Of a stretch of 64,000 bases of DNA, positions 51,576-60,555 are shown one piece after another; within the stretch, counting starts at the first letter, position 1, and every line of letters begins with the position of its first letter. Both the position numbers and the translations under genes were made by a program. The DNA is from an uncultured Eubacteriales bacterium. GTDB taxonomy: Bacteria > Bacillota > Clostridia > Lachnospirales > Lachnospiraceae. The stretch is from contig OMWY01000006.1 in the NCBI GenBank assembly GCA_900314885.1, positions 1 to 64,000 on the forward strand, written 5' to 3'. The notes under the pieces were generated by a model that worked only from the letters and a program-made list of their open reading frames with translations, was not told where the DNA came from and did not search any database.

Positions 51576-52946
51576 TTACTTAAGGGTTACAGGAATCTGG
51601 ATTACTATCTTCTTGCCGTTCTTGAGGGTAAGGGTAGCCTTTACTACTATCTTGCCCTTCTTCAGCATTGTAATCTTACCTGTCTTGCTGTTAATCTTAG
51701 CGTACTTAGCGTACTTCTTGTCAATAGAATATACGGTCTTCTTTACTGTACTCTTGGTCTTTGCCTTCTTAAGGACAGCCTTAACCTGAGCAGTAGATAC
51801 CTTAACACTCTTGGTAGCGCCCTTCTTAAACTTAACAGCCTTTGTGCTTACCTTGTAGGTGTTCTTGCTTACCTTCTTTACCGCAGGAGTCTTGGTAGTT
51901 GTGGTTGTTGTCGTGGTTGTAGTTGAAGGCTTGGTTGTCTCGGTTGGCTTTGTGGTCTCAGTAGGCTTAGCAGGTGTAACCGCAGGGCCGGTTGTGGTTA
52001 CAGATGGTCCGGTTACGGTGTAATCAGGCTTAACGGTAGTCGAAGGTACAATAGGCTCGGTTACGGTACTGCCTGATGATGAGCTGCTTGAAGAGCCTGA
52101 GGAGCTTGAAGATGAACCGCTGCCGGAATTAGTTGAAGGCTTGGTAGGTTTTGCCTCTCCAGTGATTACCTTCTTTAAAGCAGCGACAGCGCTCTTGTAT
52201 GCTGTGATATAGCCATTGTACTCTTTCTTTGCATTTTCTAGTTTAGTGACAATTCCACTAATCGTATTATTGGCTTTTTTTACATTCTCAGCTGTTGTAT
52301 CTGTATCTTCAATGTCTTTAACCGCACTCTCAACTTCACTCTGTGCTGTGGCAAAGGTGTTAACATTAGCTTTAGCCTTTAAAGCATCATAAGCGCTCTT
52401 GTACGCCTTATACTCATTAGTTGTCTTGTCGGTAACAAGTTTCTCTATGATTGTGTCGTTTTCATCTGCAGTCGTAACAGCAGCAGCACAGCTTTTATCT
52501 ATACTATCAGAGCCTTTAACAGAATCTTTGACAGCCTCAACAGCAGCCTTTGTTCTACCTTCAACAGCAGCCTTTGTTCTACCTTCATCACCACTTGCAG
52601 TTGTAACCTTTTCAAGCTCTGCATTAGCTGTCTTAAGCCCATCATCTACGTCAACTGTAGCGGCACTACTTGTCCTAAATGATACTTCAGGCAAATCTTT
52701 AATGGCACTAACAGTTGCTGTGTCGTCTTTCTTTGTCTCTTCTGTTGTCTTTGTCTCTTCTGTCTTGGTATCGCCTGTAGTGGTCTTAGTGTCCGTACCG
52801 GTATCTGTCTTTGTTGTGTCTGTTGCCCCGGTCGTTGTCGTTGGGGTTGTTGTATCCGCCGCAAGTGCCGGTGTGGCCATGCTTCCGAGCATTACAGCTG
52901 AAAGCGCCATTAATGTGACCTTGTTGAGTGATTTACGTATATTCAT
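51576..52946 (-). CDS. Secreted Thr/Ser-rich protein with C-terminal Ig-like domain
   Basis: The 456-aa product starts with a signal peptide (cleavage after PALAA, about residue 29), then a Thr/Lys/Asp-rich segment (30-80), a helical domain (about 90-255), Ser-rich (about 270-300) and Thr/Pro-rich (to about 350) linkers, and a basic C-terminal domain of about 100 aa. Its last part (SKTGKITMLKKGKIVVKATL) is the typical end of a bacterial Ig-like (BIG2) domain. A nine-codon repeat, EGRTKAAVE, occurs twice near 120-140. No sorting signal was found, so it may be bound by the basic domain to the wall. Function unknown. Confidence 0.75.
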   Translation of the reverse strand: MNIRKSLNKVTLMALSAVMLGSMATPALAADTTTPTTTTGATDTTKTDTGTDTKTTTGDTKTEETKTTEETKKDDTATVSAIKDLPEVSFRTSSAATVDVDDGLKTANAELEKVTTASGDEGRTKAAVEGRTKAAVEAVKDSVKGSDSIDKSCAAAVTTADENDTIIEKLVTDKTTNEYKAYKSAYDALKAKANVNTFATAQSEVESAVKDIEDTDTTAENVKKANNTISGIVTKLENAKKEYNGYITAYKSAVAALKKVITGEAKPTKPSTNSGSGSSSSSSGSSSSSSSGSTVTEPIVPSTTVKPDYTVTGPSVTTTGPAVTPAKPTETTKPTETTKPSTTTTTTTTTTKTPAVKKVSKNTYKVSTKAVKFKKGATKSVKVSTAQVKAVLKKAKTKSTVKKTVYSIDKKYAKYAKINSKTGKITMLKKGKIVVKATLTLKNGKKIVIQIPVTLK

Positions 52947-52959
52947 CGCTATCTCCTAA

Positions 52960-53106
52960 CTGTTCCGATCCTTATCATCATCGGAACCAAAATGCATCGG
53001 GAACCGCACTATTGCGGTATCTCTCCCTCATGGGAAACACCCCGGAGGAATCGGACCTCCTTCCGAGTCGGGTCGATTCGGACGCCCACAGGGCGCACTC
53101 CGTGCT
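52960..53106 (-). promoter_or_regulatory. Highly structured 5' leader of the secreted-protein gene
   Basis: Seven stem-loops are packed into about 145 nt: GTTCCGAT/ATCGGAAC (52962-52987), CCGCA/TGCGG (53004-53017), a TCCC/GGGA stem (about 53023-53035), GGAGG/CCTCC (53044-53060), TCCGA/TCGGA (53062-53082), CGCCC/GGGCG (53083-53095) and GCAC/GTGC (53095-53105). No ORF lies here. I recognise no known riboswitch consensus. It is a good candidate for an RNA element controlling the surface protein. Confidence 0.6.
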
Positions 53107-53157
53107 TTTAAGATTAGCAAACACTTCAACTAGCTAAAGCACTATGATTTTGGCCTA

Positions 53158-53184
53158 ATTATAGTACCCCCCCGAATTTGTCAA
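53158..53184 (-). promoter_or_regulatory. Promoter of the secreted-protein gene
   Basis: TTGACA (plus 53179-53184) and TATAAT (plus 53158-53163), both perfect, are 15 bases apart on the minus strand, shorter than ideal, with a run of G in the spacer. Confidence 0.6.
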
Positions 53185-53328
53185 GGGGTATTCTAAAAGT
53201 TTTTAAAGTTTGTTGCAAGTCCGCATGGCATCGGCCTTTCGAGAAATATTATTTGGCATTTATTGTCATATGTATTCCATATATTGGGTATTTACTCCGC
53301 AAGGAATTTACATTGGCTAGAACTTCCC

Positions 53329-53398
53329 GTGCCAGGTACACCAAAATTTGCATAAACTTCGCTACGCTCGTTTATGTAAATTTTAGTGGACCAGGCAC
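53329..53398. repeat. 70-bp imperfect palindrome
   Basis: Arms of about 29 bases (GTGCC, GGT, CAC, AAAATTTGCATAAAC and their complements) flank a 12-base loop. No gene lies in 53185-53502; it holds this palindrome and the terminator of eda. It may be a miniature mobile element or a transcribed hairpin. Confidence 0.65.
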
Positions 53399-53418
53399 TG
53401 GTAGGGTAGGAGTAAAAA

Positions 53419-53440
53419 AGGCTCCCCGAATGGGGAGCCT
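53419..53440 (-). terminator. Terminator of the kdgK-eda operon
   Basis: AGGCTCCCC (53419-53427) and GGGGAGCCT (53432-53440) form a perfect 9-bp stem with a GAAT loop, then six T on the minus strand, past the eda stop. Confidence 0.9.
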
Positions 53441-53502
53441 AAATCAAAGGAGAAAACCAAAAGTAAGTATGCCTTAACTTATTAACTAAAAGAATTAAAG
53501 GG

Positions 53503-54156
53503 TCAGCCGCGGATTTCTTTTACGATCTCGTGGGCTTCGCGAGCTTTTGCCTCGATGGCAGCGAAATCATGGCCTGAGATCATATCGCTCTTTACCATCC
53601 AGGAACCGCCGCAGGCGAATATTTTTTCACACTCTAAATATTCACGGACGTTCGTGGCGTTAATTCCGCCGGTCGGCATGAATTTCATATTCACCATGGC
53701 GGCGCCGACTGCCTTAATCATCGGAAGGCCGCCTGCGTTTTCGGCAGGGAAGAACTTAACATGGTCAAGGCCGAACTTATAAGCCGCTATAACCTCGCTA
53801 GGTGTCTGCGTTCCCGGGCATACCGGGATGTCATTCGCAAGGCAATATTGAACGATTTCAGGGTCAAAGCCCGGACTTACTATCATTTTAGCGCCGGCGT
53901 TTACAGCCTTATCTACCTGGGCTACGGTAAGTACCGTTCCCGCTAAAATGTACATCTCGGGATATTCCCTTGATAATATTTTTATGCTCTCTTCGGCCGC
54001 GTCAGTGCGGAATGTCACCTCTGCCGCAGGGAGGCCGCCCTTTACGAGGGCCTCGCCGAGCGGCTTTGCGTCACCTGCGTCGTTTAACACAACGACAGGA
54101 ATTATCCCCACCTTCGATACTGCTTCGATAGCTTTTAAAGTCTTTTCGCTATTCAT
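53503..54156 (-). CDS. eda: 2-dehydro-3-deoxyphosphogluconate (KDPG) / 4-hydroxy-2-oxoglutarate aldolase
   Basis: This class I aldolase splits KDPG to pyruvate and glyceraldehyde-3-phosphate. The 217-aa protein has the Schiff-base Lys in DHVKFFPAE and the catalytic Glu in AEVTFRTDAA. Last gene of the uronate operon, overlapping kduD by four bases. Confidence 0.95.
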   Translation of the reverse strand: MNSEKTLKAIEAVSKVGIIPVVVLNDAGDAKPLGEALVKGGLPAAEVTFRTDAAEESIKILSREYPEMYILAGTVLTVAQVDKAVNAGAKMIVSPGFDPEIVQYCLANDIPVCPGTQTPSEVIAAYKFGLDHVKFFPAENAGGLPMIKAVGAAMVNMKFMPTGGINATNVREYLECEKIFACGGSWMVKSDMISGHDFAAIEAKAREAHEIVKEIRG

Positions 54157-55004
54157 ATTTCCTCTTCTTCCTCGGCCGCAAACTTGCTCTCATCGAGATT
54201 TGAAGGATCCTGACCCAGGTAAGCGAGGATACCGCCATCGATATAGATAACCTGACCGTTAATAAAGTCGGAAGCTTCAGAAGCAAGGAATACGGCTAAG
54301 CCCTGAAGATCCTCGGTATGGCCCCATCTCTGGGCAGGAGTCTTAGAGCGGATAAATCTGTCAAAAGGAGCCATAGAACCATCCTCGTCTCTCTTACGAA
54401 GCGGAGCTGTCTGAGGAGTAGCTATATAGCCCGGTCCGATAGCGTTGCACTGAATATTGTACTGGCCATATTCAGAGCAGATATTTCTTGTAAGCATCTT
54501 GAGGCCACCCTTAGCCGCGGCGTAAGCCGATACAGTCTCACGGCCGAGCTCACTCATCATAGAGCAGGCGTTAATTATCTTACCGTGTCTTCTCTCAATC
54601 ATTCCCTGAAGAACCGCCTTAGAGCAGATAAATGGGCCTGTGAGGTCAACATTAATTACCTGATCCCATTCCTTGACACTCATTTCAGTCATAGGAATTC
54701 TCTTGATAATTCCGGCATTATTTACTAAGATATCAATCGGACCTACATTTTTCTCAACGTCAGCTACAAATGCCTTTACGTCATCCTCATTTGTAACGTC
54801 GCATACCTTTCCGTAAGCGTCAATGCCCTTTTTCTTATATTCGGCAAGACCTCTGTCAACCAGCTCCTGCTTAATATCGTTAAATACGATTTTAGCTCCG
54901 ACCGCGGCGAAGGCCTCAGCGTAAGCAAGTCCTAAACCATAGCTGGCGCCTGTAACCCAGGCTACCTTTCCTGTAAGCGCGAATTTCTGTAAAAAATCAC
55001 TCAT
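54153..55004 (-). CDS. kduD: 2-dehydro-3-deoxy-D-gluconate 5-dehydrogenase (KduD-type SDR)
   Basis: A short-chain dehydrogenase that reduces 2,5-diketo-3-deoxygluconate to KDG. NAD-binding TGASYGLGLAYA (about 19-30), NNAG, and the catalytic Ser and YxxxK (SAYAAAKGG) are intact. C-terminal extension after GGILAYLGQDP is an unusual acidic tail ending EEEEEI. Similar SDRs such as gluconate 5-dehydrogenase cannot be ruled out by sequence alone, but the position between kduI and eda supports kduD. Confidence 0.85.
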   Translation of the reverse strand: MSDFLQKFALTGKVAWVTGASYGLGLAYAEAFAAVGAKIVFNDIKQELVDRGLAEYKKKGIDAYGKVCDVTNEDDVKAFVADVEKNVGPIDILVNNAGIIKRIPMTEMSVKEWDQVINVDLTGPFICSKAVLQGMIERRHGKIINACSMMSELGRETVSAYAAAKGGLKMLTRNICSEYGQYNIQCNAIGPGYIATPQTAPLRKRDEDGSMAPFDRFIRSKTPAQRWGHTEDLQGLAVFLASEASDFINGQVIYIDGGILAYLGQDPSNLDESKFAAEEEEEI

Positions 55005-55062
55005 AATTATCCACCTTTCAAAAAGTCAACATGATATGACAGGTCTTATGACCTGTCCCGCA

Positions 55063-55929
55063 TTAAAGCAACTCCTTATTTTCTATATCATCCATGTCGT
55101 CGAAATCCTGATTTTCTCCGACCATTGCCCAGATAAATGTGTAGTTCTTTGTGCCTGCCCCCGCGTGAATAGACCAGCTGGGACTTATGACAGCCTGCTC
55201 ATTTCTCATAATTATGTGTCTTGTTTCCTTAGGCTCACCCATTAAATGAAGGACATAATCATTTTCTGAGAGGTCAAAATAGAGATAAACCTCCATCCTT
55301 CTGTCGTGGGTGTGGCAAGGCATTGTGTTCCAGATGCTGCCCGGTTCAAGATGAGTTAATCCCATTTCAAGCTGGCAGGATTCAACCTGACCCGGAAGTA
55401 TATATTTATTTATTGTACGATGGTTAGACTCCTCAAGCGTACCTAATTCCTTTTTATTTACGGGAAGAATCTCTATATCGCTGTCAGATTCAGCCTTAGC
55501 GTCCTTAAGAATGCGGACGGTCGGATAAGTCATATGGGCAGGAGCGCTCGCCATATAGAACTTCGCGGGATTATTTTTATCCTCGCTCTTAAATATAATA
55601 TCCCGAGTTCCCTTGCCTATATACATGCCGTCGCGAGGCCCTATTTTATATTCCTTTCCGTCAGCTGAAATAATTCCCGCTCCGCCTATATTAATAATTC
55701 CAAGCTCACGCCTCTGTAAGAAATATTCAGCTCTAAGCTCATCACCGGCAGTTAATTTTAATTCCTTATTTACAGGCATAGCGCCGCCAAAAATAATTCT
55801 GTCGATATGGCTGTAAACTAACTTAATATCGTCCTCCAAAAATATTTTCTCAACGAAAAATTCTTTTCTGAGTCTTTCTGTTGTGTAATGCTTTACGTCC
55901 TCAGGTGAGCACGCTGTTCTTAGTTCCAT
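55063..55929 (-). CDS. kduI: 5-keto-4-deoxyuronate isomerase
   Basis: KduI converts 5-keto-4-deoxyuronate from unsaturated pectin products to the substrate of KduD. The 288-aa cupin has the metal ligands in CHTHDRRMEVYLYF and in WSIHAGAGTKNYTF, and ends GENQDFDDMD. It lies between kdgK and kduD. Confidence 0.95.
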   Translation of the reverse strand: MELRTACSPEDVKHYTTERLRKEFFVEKIFLEDDIKLVYSHIDRIIFGGAMPVNKELKLTAGDELRAEYFLQRRELGIINIGGAGIISADGKEYKIGPRDGMYIGKGTRDIIFKSEDKNNPAKFYMASAPAHMTYPTVRILKDAKAESDSDIEILPVNKKELGTLEESNHRTINKYILPGQVESCQLEMGLTHLEPGSIWNTMPCHTHDRRMEVYLYFDLSENDYVLHLMGEPKETRHIIMRNEQAVISPSWSIHAGAGTKNYTFIWAMVGENQDFDDMDDIENKELL

Positions 55930-55943
55930 ATTTTCCTCCTTTT

Positions 55944-56969
55944 CTACCTTGAAAGCTCCGATCCGTCACCGTTTCCATCGTGATCATTAATAATTTTCGT
56001 GATTTCAGGAAGTGACGTCTCGGTTATGTCTCCCAGAACCGTATTCTTAAGAGTTCCCATAGCGTTGCCAAACTTAAGCGCCTTTTCACCGGTTCCATAT
56101 TTAAGGAATCCGTATAATGCTCCCGATACATAAGCGTCACCGGACCCAATTCTGTCAATGACATCTATATCGCTATAAGGCGCTTCGCTAAGTACCTTCC
56201 CCTCCCTCGCGTCATAAATAATTGACGTAAAGTCGTGACACTTAGGGCTCTTAACAGTTCTTCTTGTTGTGCAGACATAAGATATAGGATAATCCCTCGT
56301 ATAGGATTTCATTATTTCTTCAAGCTCACCGCTCTTTCCCATCATCCTCCGGCTTGTCTCTTCAGAAATAAATAAAATATCAATATAAGGAAGAATTTCC
56401 TCTATCGTCTTCTTCGCTTCCTCTTCACTCCAGAGATTCGCGCGGTAATTTACATCAAAGCTTATCTTAGCCCCACCGCTTTTAAATTTCTTGACGGCTT
56501 CTATCGCCGTATCCCTGTTATTTTTAGAAAGAGCAAGCGTAATTCCGCTCGTATGAAATAATCTCGTTTTGGTAAATATAGCAGGATTAATTTCATTTTC
56601 GCTTATCGTGTTAAATGAAGCGTGCCGTCTGTCATAAACTACCTTAGGCTTTCTCGGGGTAGCGCCGTATTCATAATAATAAATACCGGTTCTTCCGAGT
56701 CCCGAATTATCATCTATAACAAGGCTGTCATCTACCTTAGCGTTTCTCATAGAGCTTCTTATAAATGACCCGATATCGTCACTTGGAAGCTTTGTAATTA
56801 CAGCGCTCTTAAGTCCCAATTCAGCTACGCCCGCGGCTACGTTCAACTCGGAACCGCCGGCCCGCTTGACAAGCGTCGTGCAGCTCGCGAGCCTTTCATT
56901 TATCGGTGGTGACAGGCGGTGCATTATCTCCCCCATCGAGATAAGGTCGAAATTATCACTCATTTTCAT
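55944..56969 (-). CDS. kdgK: 2-dehydro-3-deoxygluconokinase (PfkB family)
   Basis: The kinase phosphorylates KDG to KDPG. 341 aa with PfkB signatures: GGSELNVAAGVAELG (about 33-47) and the C-terminal DRIGSGDAYVSGALYGF with the catalytic Asp. The best start is the third codon (MSDNF, about 56963). It overlaps the GH28 gene end by up to 14 bases. Confidence 0.92.
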   Translation of the reverse strand: MKMSDNFDLISMGEIMHRLSPPINERLASCTTLVKRAGGSELNVAAGVAELGLKSAVITKLPSDDIGSFIRSSMRNAKVDDSLVIDDNSGLGRTGIYYYEYGATPRKPKVVYDRRHASFNTISENEINPAIFTKTRLFHTSGITLALSKNNRDTAIEAVKKFKSGGAKISFDVNYRANLWSEEEAKKTIEEILPYIDILFISEETSRRMMGKSGELEEIMKSYTRDYPISYVCTTRRTVKSPKCHDFTSIIYDAREGKVLSEAPYSDIDVIDRIGSGDAYVSGALYGFLKYGTGEKALKFGNAMGTLKNTVLGDITETSLPEITKIINDHDGNGDGSELSR

Positions 56970-59079
56970 ACCTCACTGTATATAAATCTTTATTTACAAC
57001 ATTTATTAATTCAGGCTCCTTATCGGAGCTTCCCTTAATAATTACATTTTCACAGTTAAATCCATTTACGTTTTCAAGGTAGATGCTTTTCCCGCTCACA
57101 GGAGGGAAATTATCCATCATAACAGGCACTGCCGCTTTCCTTCCTTCCGGCGGTCTGAAATTTACGGTTACATTTTCCATGCGTATTTTCTCTACCGGGC
57201 TCTCAGGAAGAGCCGCACAGGTAAAGAAAGCCGCGTCAGCCAGAGCGCAGTTCACATTTTTAACGGTAATATCCTTTATCTGCGGTGTTCCCTCGTCAGG
57301 CTTCATGTATTCCCTGTTCTGGACGTAAGATGTATGCCCGTCAGGGTCGCAGAAGTAAAACATATTTATCGTAAATGGCATGCGAACGCCCTGCATCTCT
57401 ACATCGGAAAATTCTATCCCGCTCATCACTGAAAGCATGCCTCTTCCCCGCCTCGTTTTTATTCTTAGGCCGCGGTCCGTATTTTTAAAGAGGCAATTCT
57501 TTACTTTAAGTCCGGACAAACCACAGGATATTTCGCTTCCCGCCGTAACCGCTCCATGACCGTTTTCGAAGAAGCAGTTCTTAATAATCACATTCGCCGC
57601 TCTCTTATAATGCTTTTCGGCCATATATTTCTTGCCGGACTTAACCGCTACGCAATCATCACCGACAGAAATATGAACTCCCGTTATTGCCACAAGAGAT
57701 GAGCTTTCCGGATCGATTCCGTCAGTATTCGGTGAATCGTAAGGATTTTCTATTGAAATATCCGTAATTCTCACATTATCACAATAATATGGGTGGATGG
57801 TCCAGGACGGCGAGTTCTTAACCGTAATTCCCTGAAGCCTTATATTTTCCGAATGGTCAAAAAATATGGTCTTAGGCCTCCACGCAATCCGCTTAATCTT
57901 AGCGTTCTTCCACCAGTCGGAATTTTCGGCGTTTCCATCTATTGCTCCCGGCCCCGTTATGCTTACATTTTTTACATTTATTCCTGTAATTAATGAGGCA
58001 AATTCAGTCATAGGATTTCCTTCCCAGGAAGAAAGGTTATATTCTACCCTTCCATCTCCCGACTTTATCATCCCGGGGAGAACCGGGTAATTCTCACGGT
58101 TCGTATCACCTAATATGACCGCCCCATTTTCAAGGTAAAGAGTAATATCACTCTTTAAAAATAAGGGTCTTACTCTGTAGGTTCCCTTTGGAAAATAAAT
58201 CGTGCTGCCCCTAGGCGCTGCCATAATAGCGGCTTCCACGAAGCCTGTTACGTCGCCTTCAAGGTTCCTCTCAGGGAAGAAATCACGCACATTAATGAAA
58301 GCGCTTTCTTTATCTGTCGTAAATTCCGTTATCAGGTCAACGTCTTTACCCTTTATCCGCAAATTATATTTTGTATCAGGCTCTAATCCGAATACAGAAA
58401 ATACATTTACATTCGCGGTAGCTTCATATTTTCCATCGAGATAAATATCATATTTTCCGTCAGAAAAATATGGCGTATTATTTTCTATCTCAAAGCTCGC
58501 GCTCCTTGTAAATAAATCAATCGCTCTTACATCCATGTGAAATATACCTTTCCGGCTCTGTGATATGTAAGGCCTTTGCATGAATTTCCGGACATTTTTA
58601 AACTGATTTATTATATCCTTCGCGCCTTCATTTTTACGATACCGTCTCTCATATTCCATATAATAGGGCTGGGCCATATATAAGCCATCGAGCCATACCT
58701 GGTAGGGATATATTTCCTTGTGCCAGAAATTCCCCGCCTCGGTTCTCGGCATATGGTCAAGCTGTCCCCTTATGGTATCCATGGCCCTGCGGTATTTTTC
58801 TTTTCCGGTTAAATCATATAAGGTAAAGAGATTTTTCCCGGCGTTAATATTATCAAGGTTATTTTCACCGGGATCGTAGGTCTTGATTGTTCCGTCATCA
58901 TTTACGTAGTAGCCTATAAATGAGTCGGCAAAATCAAGGTATGACTTATCTTGCGTGCTCTTATACATAGAAAGAATCGCCGCGATTACACAGCCGCCCG
59001 TATAGTTCCACTTCGACTTTTTACCGCTTGCGATTTTCTCTTTTTCCCAATAAGGAAAATCGGGTGACGAATGCTCCAT
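56956..59079 (-). CDS. GH105 fragment fused in frame to a complete GH28 polygalacturonase
   Basis: Residues 1 to about 175 match the first half of a GH105 unsaturated rhamnogalacturonyl hydrolase (KWNYTGGCVIAAIL, YQVWLDGLYMAQPYYMEY). From Met182 (58536) the rest is a complete GH28 enzyme. It begins with an Fn3-like domain (LFTRSASFEIENNTPYF), then has NTDGIDPES, GDDCVAVKSG, GHGAVTAGSE and RGLRIKTRRG, all four catalytic blocks. A GGAAAGG ribosome binding site stands before Met182, so GH28 can be made by itself from 58536. The GH105 part lacks its second half and cannot be active. It looks like a deletion joining two neighbouring genes. Confidence 0.8.
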   Translation of the reverse strand: MEHSSPDFPYWEKEKIASGKKSKWNYTGGCVIAAILSMYKSTQDKSYLDFADSFIGYYVNDDGTIKTYDPGENNLDNINAGKNLFTLYDLTGKEKYRRAMDTIRGQLDHMPRTEAGNFWHKEIYPYQVWLDGLYMAQPYYMEYERRYRKNEGAKDIINQFKNVRKFMQRPYISQSRKGIFHMDVRAIDLFTRSASFEIENNTPYFSDGKYDIYLDGKYEATANVNVFSVFGLEPDTKYNLRIKGKDVDLITEFTTDKESAFINVRDFFPERNLEGDVTGFVEAAIMAAPRGSTIYFPKGTYRVRPLFLKSDITLYLENGAVILGDTNRENYPVLPGMIKSGDGRVEYNLSSWEGNPMTEFASLITGINVKNVSITGPGAIDGNAENSDWWKNAKIKRIAWRPKTIFFDHSENIRLQGITVKNSPSWTIHPYYCDNVRITDISIENPYDSPNTDGIDPESSSLVAITGVHISVGDDCVAVKSGKKYMAEKHYKRAANVIIKNCFFENGHGAVTAGSEISCGLSGLKVKNCLFKNTDRGLRIKTRRGRGMLSVMSGIEFSDVEMQGVRMPFTINMFYFCDPDGHTSYVQNREYMKPDEGTPQIKDITVKNVNCALADAAFFTCAALPESPVEKIRMENVTVNFRPPEGRKAAVPVMMDNFPPVSGKSIYLENVNGFNCENVIIKGSSDKEPELINVVNKDLYTVRYENE

Positions 59080-59159
59080 TAAGAACTTAAGATATCCCGA
59101 TAATTTCTTATCTGTTTCTTCAGTCTTGAGTAAGCTCCCCTAGTATCTATGTTAAATAA

Positions 59160-59789
59160 TTATTTTCCCATATAACTGTAACGCGAAGCGATTTCTTCTA
59201 CGTATTTTCTTGCAGCTTCAGCGTTATCAGGCTTTGTATTATCAAGCGTCGCCTGGATAAATGGTTTGCGTTCCTCGGCAAACCTTATTACCTTAGTGTA
59301 ATCCATCTCGCCAAGACCGCAGGCCATGCACTTCATCTCCCCGTTTTCCATCAAATAATCCTTTAAATGGATAACGGCTATGTCCTTTCCCAAAAGTTCT
59401 ATCGTCCTGTCAATTATATCATCGCGTTCTGACGGATGCCTCGGATCAATTAAATTAACAGGGTCAAATATAATTCGAAGATTAGGTGAGCCGATGTTAT
59501 CAAGCACCGCCCTTGCCCGTTCCGGCGAATAAACCGTGTGCTTCCATACAGGCTCTATCGCGAAAAGCACGCCCATGCTCTCAGCGTATCTTACGACCGG
59601 AGTGAGATTCTTGATAAATTCCGATAGGTTCTTAGCACTCCTTGCCTCTTCCGTAAATGAATTGTCAGTGTTAGGAATTCCCGTCTCAGTTCCCACGACA
59701 GAGCATCTGAGGTGGGCGGCGAATCTTATATGAGCTTTATAGGCTTCCGTAATTTCTTTTAATTTATTACTGTCAGGGAAAACCAACAA
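59160..59789 (-). CDS. Sugar phosphate isomerase/epimerase, 5'-truncated
   Basis: A TIM-barrel protein of the xylose-isomerase-like family. LFAIEPVWKHTVYSPERA, LRIIFDPVNLIDPRHP and VIHLKDY hold the metal-binding acids and His of the barrel. The family length is about 270-280 aa; here only 209 remain and the first two or three strands are missing. The start is a TTG without ribosome binding site, exactly where the AraC fragment of the opposite strand begins (about 59785). Deletion of both gene fronts is the simplest explanation. In the uronate operon. Confidence 0.75.
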   Translation of the reverse strand: MLVFPDSNKLKEITEAYKAHIRFAAHLRCSVVGTETGIPNTDNSFTEEARSAKNLSEFIKNLTPVVRYAESMGVLFAIEPVWKHTVYSPERARAVLDNIGSPNLRIIFDPVNLIDPRHPSERDDIIDRTIELLGKDIAVIHLKDYLMENGEMKCMACGLGEMDYTKVIRFAEERKPFIQATLDNTKPDNAEAARKYVEEIASRYSYMGK

Positions 59790-59854
59790 GCTACGAGCAC
59801 GCCCTTGAGGCCACCGATTACACGACGAAGAACTACATTTTCCTGCCGTATACG

Positions 59855-60520
59855 ATGATGACGAAGAAGTCGGACGTATATTATTATCCGACCGAGCTCT
59901 CGGCGAGACTTATCTCCTGCGTATCCCACGGAGAGCGTGAGCAGGTGGACCAGATTTTCGATATGATTAAGGATGAGAACACCGAGAAGCGGTCCCTCTC
60001 GAATAATCTCATGAAGTTCCTCTGTTCCGATATCAGGAACAGCCTTCTGAGAGCCCGTAATTCCATCAAGGAAAATGATGAGAACGCGGAGAAGTTAAAG
60101 AAGGTCGACGGGATGTTCGCCGAGAAGCTGACGCTTGCGACATGCGAGGATCTTGCACTAAGTCTCTGCGACTGCGCTTTTACCGCAAAGGATGAAGGCG
60201 ACATCATAAAGGATATCAAGGCCTATATAGATGAAAATTACGCCGACCCGTCGCTTGGCCTTGCCAAGATAGGCGACACATTCGGCCTGTCCGAGTCGTA
60301 TTTCTCACACCTATTTAAAGAAAAAATTGGCGTGAACTTCTCAAGCTATCTTGAAAGTATAAGAATGAAGAAGAGCTATGACCTCATCAGAGAGAATCCC
60401 GATATAAATGTCTCGGATATTTTCCTGAAGGTCGGCTATAATAATGCGAACTCCTTCAGAAGAGTCTTCAAGAAAACCTATAATATGACACCCGGCCAGA
60501 TGAGAGACAGCGTAAAATAA
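59855..60520 (+). CDS. AraC family transcriptional regulator, 5'-truncated
   Basis: The C-terminal two-helix-turn-helix AraC domain is intact (LAKIGDTFGLSESYFSHLFKE and DIFLKVGYNNANSFRRVFKK, about residues 125-215). Upstream in-frame coding (SYEHALEATDYTTKNY, from about 59790) shows that the ATG used here is internal and that the sensor part and true start are lost at the junction with the isomerase. Such regulators usually control the neighbouring pectin genes, so this control may be broken. The terminator at 60521 follows. Confidence 0.75.
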   Translation: MMTKKSDVYYYPTELSARLISCVSHGEREQVDQIFDMIKDENTEKRSLSNNLMKFLCSDIRNSLLRARNSIKENDENAEKLKKVDGMFAEKLTLATCEDLALSLCDCAFTAKDEGDIIKDIKAYIDENYADPSLGLAKIGDTFGLSESYFSHLFKEKIGVNFSSYLESIRMKKSYDLIRENPDINVSDIFLKVGYNNANSFRRVFKKTYNMTPGQMRDSVK

Positions 60521-60550
60521 GGGAGACAGGGCAAAGCCCGCTCCCTTTTT
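60521..60550. terminator. Terminator after the AraC fragment
   Basis: GGGAG-ACA-GGGC-AAA-GCCC-G-CTCCC, then eight T on the plus strand. It may also stop the convergent pectinesterase unit. Confidence 0.85.
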
Positions 60551-60555
60551 TTGCT

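Noticed and set aside
52399..52959. Plus-strand Ser/Val-rich ORF
   Set aside because: It is antisense to the Thr/Lys-rich part of the secreted protein.
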